Shown here piece by piece: positions 15,836 through 19,351 of a stretch of 19,351 nt of DNA. Where the stretch lies: NCBI GenBank assembly GCA_964579675.1, contig CAZOIA010000106.1:1-19351 (forward strand), given 5' to 3'. The notes below the pieces were generated by a model. It worked only from the letters and a program-made list of their open reading frames with translations. It ran no database searches and was not told where the DNA came from. Source of the stretch: CAZOIA01 sp964579675 (GTDB lineage: Bacteria > Planctomycetota > Phycisphaerae > UBA1845 > PWPN01). Every line of letters begins with the position of its first letter. Within the stretch, counting starts at the first letter, position 1. The translations under genes and the position numbers were made by a program.

Positions 15836-16672
15836 CTACCGGACCGACGCCGCCGGAGCGATGACACCCTCGGTCGGGCTCGACGCGGTCGCGTAGAGCT
15901 TCCTGGGGATTCTTCCCGCCTTGTAGGCCAGCCTGCCGGCCTCGATCGCCTGACACATCGCGTGGGCCATCAGAACCGGATCGTCGGACCCCGCGATACC
16001 GGTGTTCAGCAACACCCCATCGCTGCCCAACTCCATGGCAATCGTGACGTCCGAGGCGGTTCCCACTCCGGCATCGACGATCACCGGGTAGTCCGGGTCC
16101 CCTTCCTTCAGGTACTCCAGGATGATGCGGATGTTGTTGCAGTTCAGCACCCCCTGCCCGCTGCCGATCGGCGAGCCGGCGGGCATGACGCTGGCCGCGC
16201 CGGCATCCTTGAGCCGCTTGGCCGTGATCGGGTCGTCGGACGCGTAGACCAGAACGCAGAAGCCCTCTTTGACAAGCTGCTCGGTCGCCTGAAGGCTGCC
16301 CACCGGGTCGGGCAGGAGTGTTCGCTTGTCGGCCAGGACCTCGAGCTTGACCCACTGAGATCCCGGGTTATCCAGGCCCTCGAGCAACTCCCGGCTCAAG
16401 CGGGCGGCCCGGACGGCGTCCTCAGGCGTGAAACAGCCGGCCGTGTTGGGCAGGACCGTGTATCGGCTTGGATCGAGTGCATCGAGCAGGTTCCGGGGGC
16501 GGGTTCCACCCTCCGGCCTGAGAACGTCGCGACGGACCGCTACCGTCACCACTTCGCACCCCGAGGCCGCCAGACACGCGTTCATCTGATCGAAATCCGC
16601 ATACTTGCCCGTACCCACGACCAGACGGGAACGGAGCCGGAACGGCCCGAGCTTGAACCTGTCCTCAGCCAT
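15836..16672 (-). CDS. thiG: Thiazole synthase ThiG
   Basis: ThiG makes the thiazole phosphate of thiamine from deoxyxylulose 5-phosphate, dehydroglycine and ThiS thiocarboxylate. The 278-residue product is a TIM barrel. It has the opening RSRLVVGTGKY (14-24), the Schiff-base lysine K109 in WVKLEVLAD, and LLPDPVGSLQA after it. GSPIGSGQGVLN and VIVDAGVGTASD (phosphate-binding loops) follow, then LLNTGIAGSDDPVLMAHAM near the end. The usual length is about 255-265, so the last 15-20 residues are a short extension. Its ATG overlaps the thiS stop as TGATG, which indicates translational coupling. No other thi gene is in the window, so thiazole and pyrimidine genes must be elsewhere. Confidence 0.97.
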   Translation of the reverse strand: MAEDRFKLGPFRLRSRLVVGTGKYADFDQMNACLAASGCEVVTVAVRRDVLRPEGGTRPRNLLDALDPSRYTVLPNTAGCFTPEDAVRAARLSRELLEGLDNPGSQWVKLEVLADKRTLLPDPVGSLQATEQLVKEGFCVLVYASDDPITAKRLKDAGAASVMPAGSPIGSGQGVLNCNNIRIILEYLKEGDPDYPVIVDAGVGTASDVTIAMELGSDGVLLNTGIAGSDDPVLMAHAMCQAIEAGRLAYKAGRIPRKLYATASSPTEGVIAPAASVR

Positions 16673-16872
16673 CACCCACCTCCCACAAGCGTGACAATCT
16701 CAACCTGGTCCCCTTCTTTCAAAGGGGTCGAATCGAAGAACCTTCGCGGCACCAGATCGCAGTTGATCTCGACGGCAACCTGCTTGGGCTGGAACTGATA
16801 CCGCGCGACAAGCCCCGCCACCGTGGTGCCCGGCTGCATCTCTTCCGCGGTGCCATTGACGAGAACCCGCAT
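16672..16872 (-). CDS. thiS: Sulfur carrier protein ThiS
   Basis: ThiS is a ubiquitin-like sulfur carrier. Its C-terminal Gly is adenylated and converted to a thiocarboxylate that ThiG uses. The 66-residue product has the expected beta-grasp pattern and ends in VTLVGGG, so the required Gly-Gly terminus is present. The short start at ATG 16872 is chosen because GAGG is 5 bases upstream and the family is about 66 residues long; a longer frame to 16992 would run through the promoter. It is first in the operon. A strong promoter lies directly upstream, and the predicted leader of about 21 bases is too short for a TPP riboswitch. Confidence 0.94.
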   Translation of the reverse strand: MRVLVNGTAEEMQPGTTVAGLVARYQFQPKQVAVEINCDLVPRRFFDSTPLKEGDQVEIVTLVGGG

Positions 16873-16899
16873 GTCCACCTCTCCAGGACCGGTTCGGCG

Positions 16900-16928
16900 A
16901 TTATAGGAAGGTGTTCTCGGGGGGTCAA
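16900..16928 (-). promoter_or_regulatory. Strong sigma-70-type promoter of the thiSG operon
   Basis: On the minus strand TTGACC (16928-16923) and TATAAT (16905-16900) are separated by exactly 17 bases. This is the best consensus promoter in the window. Transcription should start near 16893, about 21 bases before thiS. Confidence 0.75.
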
Positions 16929-17040
16929 CGCATTGTGCCAATGCTCTCCGAGCAGGTACGTGTCTAGCGTCTCCTGGGGCGGGATGGCACATAAGCCCGT
17001 CGCTGGCGCTCTGGGCTCTGACCAGGGCGAACGCGCTGGC

Positions 17041-17092
17041 GCGTCAGAGCCCCGAGCGCAAGCGAGCGGGGTCACTCGGGACGCTAAACACG
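17041..17092. repeat. REP-like palindrome
   Basis: This intergenic segment has two nested inverted repeats: an outer GCGTC (17041-17045) with GACGC (17080-17084), and an inner CCCCG (17050-17054) with CGGGG (17067-17071). The centre reads AGCGCAAGCGAG. The minus strand continues GTGTTTAGC near 17084-17092, shared with the tandem repeat at 10385. It lies between the sigma factor stop and the thiS promoter. Its form fits a dispersed REP-type element. Confidence 0.6.
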
Positions 17093-17130
17093 CACCCCAG
17101 CAGTGAGCAACGAAGCGCCGCGCCCCACGC

Positions 17131-18117
17131 TCACGCGGCCAGGAAGTTCTCTTCCAGGATCAATCGGATCTTCTTGAGGGCCTTGTTCTGAATCTGGCGG
17201 ACACGCTCCTTCGTCACGCCGATCATCTCACCGACCTGCTCGAGGGTCTTGGGCTTGTGGGAGTCTCCCCCGCTGTCCAGGGCAAACCGCTCCCGAATCA
17301 CGGTCTGCTCCATGTCACTCAGCTCCGCGCGGTTCTGGGCCAGGATATCCCGGATCTCCTGCACGCAGTCGGTTTCAGCGTCGTGCCGCTTACGATCGAC
17401 GAAGTCGCTTTTCTCCAGCGAGGGGTCAAACTCGGTGGGGAACCGCCCGCGATAGCGGCTCGCCCGCATCGCCACCCGCGAGAAACTCTTCAGGATCGCC
17501 CGGCACGCGTACGTGCTGAACTTGAAGCCGCGCGAGCAATCGAATTTCTCCACGCTACGGAGCAGGGCAAAGTTGCCCTCACTGACCAGCTCATTGAAGT
17601 CGAGCCCGCTGAGCCGGGTCCGCTTGGCCATCGCCAGGACCAGGGGAATATTCACCTGCGTGATCTGACCGCGGGCCATCATTGCACGGTGGGCCCAGGC
17701 CAGCAGTTCCCGCAGCACTCTTGATGGCATGCGCTTGCCCCGGCACTTCTCAAAGAGCTTCGCAACTCGCATCCGAGCGTAGTTGAACCGTTGAAACAGG
17801 AAGATCTCCTGGGCGGCACTGAGCGTGCCCCCCACTCCCACATGCCCCCAGGCCAACGCCAGCGAATCGGCCTCCTCGAAACAGGTCTGCTTGGAACGGA
17901 GCACCGCCTTGTGACCGAACAGGATCACTTCCGCGTTGGCTTTCTTGAACAACTCGTGATCGACGAACTCCGCCGGTTCGTCGAAGAGCTTGAGCAACAG
18001 GGCCCGGTCACCGTCGTCGAAGCGCGCGAGCTGAGCTCCGCTTGGCAAGACCCTCTTGGGTGTGACGACCCGCAACTGCGCCGTCCGTGGGGTTGAAATA
18101 GTTTCTGTCGCTGCCAT
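17131..18117 (-). CDS. RNA polymerase sigma-70 family factor (RpoD-like, atypical region 2)
   Basis: This 328-residue sigma factor would direct RNA polymerase to promoters. Region 1.2 ends with FLFQRFNYARMRVAKL (106-121). Region 2 runs from about 152 to 220 (NIPLVLAMAKR, DFNELVSEGNFALLRSVEKFD, GFKFSTYA). Region 4 is at about 266-320, with TLEQVGEMIGVTKERVRQIQNKALKKIR (291-318) as the -35-binding helix-turn-helix. Region 3 (222-265) is short and charged. The striking feature is at 203-209, where housekeeping factors read YATWWIR and this one has YACRAIL, so both conserved tryptophans for -10 melting are absent. I chose ATG 18117 because GGGAG lies 8 bases upstream; a frame to 18183 is longer. 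It is probably an alternative group 2/3-type factor, with a promoter at 18372-18400. Confidence 0.92.
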   Translation of the reverse strand: MAATETISTPRTAQLRVVTPKRVLPSGAQLARFDDGDRALLLKLFDEPAEFVDHELFKKANAEVILFGHKAVLRSKQTCFEEADSLALAWGHVGVGGTLSAAQEIFLFQRFNYARMRVAKLFEKCRGKRMPSRVLRELLAWAHRAMMARGQITQVNIPLVLAMAKRTRLSGLDFNELVSEGNFALLRSVEKFDCSRGFKFSTYACRAILKSFSRVAMRASRYRGRFPTEFDPSLEKSDFVDRKRHDAETDCVQEIRDILAQNRAELSDMEQTVIRERFALDSGGDSHKPKTLEQVGEMIGVTKERVRQIQNKALKKIRLILEENFLAA

Positions 18118-18371
18118 GGTACCGACTCCCTCTGGCCTGTGGTCCCCGGCTGCGAGCGGTGGATCCCCTACCGCGTAAAGCAACGACCAAGATCATGCTC
18201 TGCGATCAAGGACCGACCGAATCGCTCGAGGTAACGGGGATTCAGTCTGCCGCTTGCAACTTTCGACACTATTTAATTATTAGCAGCCCACAAGGGTCTT
18301 CGGCGTTACGCCCATGCCCCCGGGGCGCTGCCTTGGGGAGAGTCAGTGCGGGGGAGTCAACTGCCACTAAT
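18118..18371 (-). other. Long leader of the sigma factor gene
   Basis: If transcription starts from the promoter at 18372-18400, the mRNA has a leader of about 250 bases before the sigma factor ATG at 18117. There is no gene in it. A markedly A/T-rich patch (around 18270-18282, reading TAATAATTAAATA on the minus strand) stands out from its GC-rich surroundings. I cannot identify a known riboswitch or leader peptide. Confidence 0.4.
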
Positions 18372-18400
18372 AGTATACGACACAATAACCGCGAGGCCAA
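18372..18400 (-). promoter_or_regulatory. Candidate promoter of the sigma factor gene
   Basis: On the minus strand TTGGCC (18400-18395) is followed after 17 bases by TATACT (18377-18372). The hexamers match consensus at four and five positions. The start would be near 18365. Confidence 0.5.
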
Positions 18401-18440
18401 GCGGTGAAGCGCGAGGGCTGGGGTTTTCGGCCAAATCTTT

Positions 18441-18467
18441 TTGCAGTAGAACTCAATCCCCCATAAT
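18441..18467 (+). promoter_or_regulatory. Possible promoter of the PilZ gene
   Basis: TTGCAG (18441-18446) and CATAAT (18462-18467) are 15 bases apart, a shorter spacer than ideal. Transcription would start near 18474, about 80 bases before the GTG start at 18557. Confidence 0.35.
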
Positions 18468-18549
18468 AGACAGCCGAGCCGTCGGCGACGCCCGTTCCGC
18501 CAGCCCCCCGCCGGAATCACCTGAAGTCGCCCCCGCCGCGAGCCGAATA

Positions 18550-18563
18550 CAGGCACGTGCCTG
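18550..18563. promoter_or_regulatory. 14-base perfect palindrome over the PilZ start codon
   Basis: CAGGCACGTGCCTG is a perfect inverted repeat. Its centre contains the GTG start codon of the PilZ gene. A symmetric site of this kind could bind a dimeric repressor or fold the translation start, but neither is shown by sequence alone. Confidence 0.45.
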
Positions 18564-18886
18564 GTGTGACCGCATCTGATCGATCGGATTCGACACTCCC
18601 CGAGCGGCGTGCTTTCCTGCGGGTCGGCTTCGATTGCCCCGTACGTTGGAACACTGGCGGCGCTGATCGGCCCGGATGGGCCCGGGACGCCAGCGAGGCC
18701 GGAGCCGGTTTCACCACCCACGCGATCAGTGCCCCCGAGATCGGCCAAACCATCCAGCTCATCTTCGAACTCGATCCCCAGCTCCAATGGATCGCGGACG
18801 AGAGTGCGATCGTCCAGCGTTGCGAGAAACAGGGCGACGGGCTGTGCAACGTCGGGGTCCGGCTCAGCGACCCGGGACTGTTCTGA
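18557..18886 (+). CDS. PilZ domain protein (probable c-di-GMP receptor)
   Basis: PilZ domains bind cyclic di-GMP and control motility, secretion or exopolysaccharide. The 109-residue product is essentially one PilZ domain. It has the RxxxR motif (R18 and R22, in ERRAFLRV) and the D/NxSxxG motif as D44-A-S46-E-A-G49 (RDASEAGAGF), the two residue sets that bind the nucleotide. A beta-rich barrel follows to the end. The start is GTG 18557 or GTG 18566; no strong ribosome-binding site is seen before either, so the exact start is uncertain. It lies divergent from the sigma factor and has no downstream partner in the window. Confidence 0.85.
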   Translation: MPGVTASDRSDSTLPERRAFLRVGFDCPVRWNTGGADRPGWARDASEAGAGFTTHAISAPEIGQTIQLIFELDPQLQWIADESAIVQRCEKQGDGLCNVGVRLSDPGLF

Positions 18887-19277
18887 CGCACCCCGGAGCC
18901 GCCCAGTCCGCGGCCAGAGGCTCTCCCGAGCCCGGCCTCATCGCTCTGTGCAGTACTGGCATTCCCGTCACGGGGACATCTACCCGCCAGGGGCCGCTAT
19001 GGCCAAGTCATCGACAACGGAGTCGAGTCCGTGCTCGGTTGCCAACATCCGGAGGGCTTGCTCGCCCGGCAATACCCGAGCATGCCGATCTGGTCGAACA
19101 ATCCGTGCCGCGCCGCCCGGCGACGATCCGTGAGCGGCCCTTTTCCTTTGGCGCCGCTGCTCAATTGGGTTGGGAAGGAAGGTTTGCAAAAAAGTCGGCT
19201 TCGAGGTGTAATATGTGTGGATCAAGCAGCCCGTTGTTGCATAACGGTGTGCTGGTCCTACGTGAGGGATGGCGGTT
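18887..19277. other. Gene-free gap upstream of the terminal partial gene
   Basis: I see no supported gene here. A possible promoter for the next gene is TTGCAA (19184-19189) with TAATAT (19209-19214), 19 bases apart, which is slightly long. An A-rich patch (TTTGCAAAAAAG) overlaps that -35. Open frames on both strands lack motifs. Confidence 0.4.
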
Positions 19278-19351
19278 ATGAGGTGCAACCGAAGGAAGTT
19301 CCTCAGCGCTGCCGCCCTGGTCCTGGCGGCGCCGAACAGGATCGTGGCAGC
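19278..19351 (+). CDS. Tat-exported protein, N-terminal fragment (runs off the window)
   Basis: Only about 25 codons are present. The peptide reads MRCNRRKFLSAAALVLAAPN and continues to the window edge. NRRKFLSAAALVLAA is a textbook twin-arginine signal (arginines 5-6, then a hydrophobic Ala/Leu core). The enzyme domain is outside the window, so the function is unknown. Planctomycete proteins with this signal are often oxidoreductases, sulfatases or DUF1501-type proteins. ATG 19278 has GAGG about 10 bases upstream; ATG 19269 is in frame and would add three residues. Confidence 0.7.
   Translation, partial: MRCNRRKFLSAAALVLAAPNRIVA

Noticed and set aside
16873..16899. TPP riboswitch before thiS
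   Set aside because: The predicted leader is only about 21 bases and shows no thi-box sequence.
16672..16992. Longer thiS reading frame starting at 16992
   Set aside because: It would run through the strong promoter at 16900-16928. ThiS is normally about 66 residues and a good ribosome-binding site precedes ATG 16872.
1..19351. CRISPR array, tRNA, rRNA, phage or transposase gene
   Set aside because: I saw no regularly spaced repeat-spacer array, no cloverleaf that I could fold, and no integrase or transposase motif in any frame.

Overview
The window is GC-rich bacterial DNA and most probably comes from a planctomycete of the Phycisphaerae type. This is inferred from gene content. There are secreted proteins with dockerin-like or thrombospondin-type calcium repeats and an unusual C-terminal anchor. 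There is also a Tat-exported Gfo/Idh/MocA oxidoreductase, an RpoD-like sigma factor with an atypical region 2, a lipid A gene (lpxK), and many short palindromic repeats between genes. No taxonomic marker in the window proves the placement.

Layout, left to right. Rho (471-1595) follows a 470-base gene-free leader. Next come a 64-residue orphan protein (1878-2072) and a low-GC minus-strand gene for a zinc-ribbon DUF4145 protein (2326-3036), which is bracketed by two copies of a 51-base repeat. A Tat-signal Gfo/Idh/MocA oxidoreductase (3359-4714, minus) precedes about 1.2 kb without a convincing gene. Ribosomal protein L31 (5964-6209) converges on a secreted clostripain-family protease (6215-7888, minus). 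A single-domain cupin (8240-8611, minus) and a secreted beta-propeller-like protein with a dockerin-like tail (8859-10292) follow. A perfect 35-base tandem repeat sits at the end of a two-gene minus-strand unit, lpxK then a deoxyhypusine-synthase-like gene (12571 down to 10450).

The right half holds a small membrane/zinc-ribbon protein (12817-13290) and a four-gene minus-strand operon, thiS-thiG-membrane protein-dinG (16872 down to 13363). That operon has a textbook sigma-70 promoter at 16900-16928. A sigma factor (17131-18117, minus) follows with a promoter and a long leader. Next is a PilZ protein (18557-18886) whose GTG start lies inside a 14-base perfect palindrome. The window ends in the first 25 codons of another Tat-exported protein (19278 onward).

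Functionally this is mainly housekeeping DNA (transcription termination and initiation, translation, thiamine, lipid A, helicase) mixed with exported proteins. I found no CRISPR array, tRNA, rRNA, integrase or transposase gene, and no clear multi-gene defence or biosynthetic system. The items most worth a second look are the sigma factor without the usual tryptophan pair, the repeat-bracketed DUF4145 gene, the candidate C-terminal sorting signal on the protease, the lpxK/deoxyhypusine-synthase-like overlap, and the palindromic repeats.
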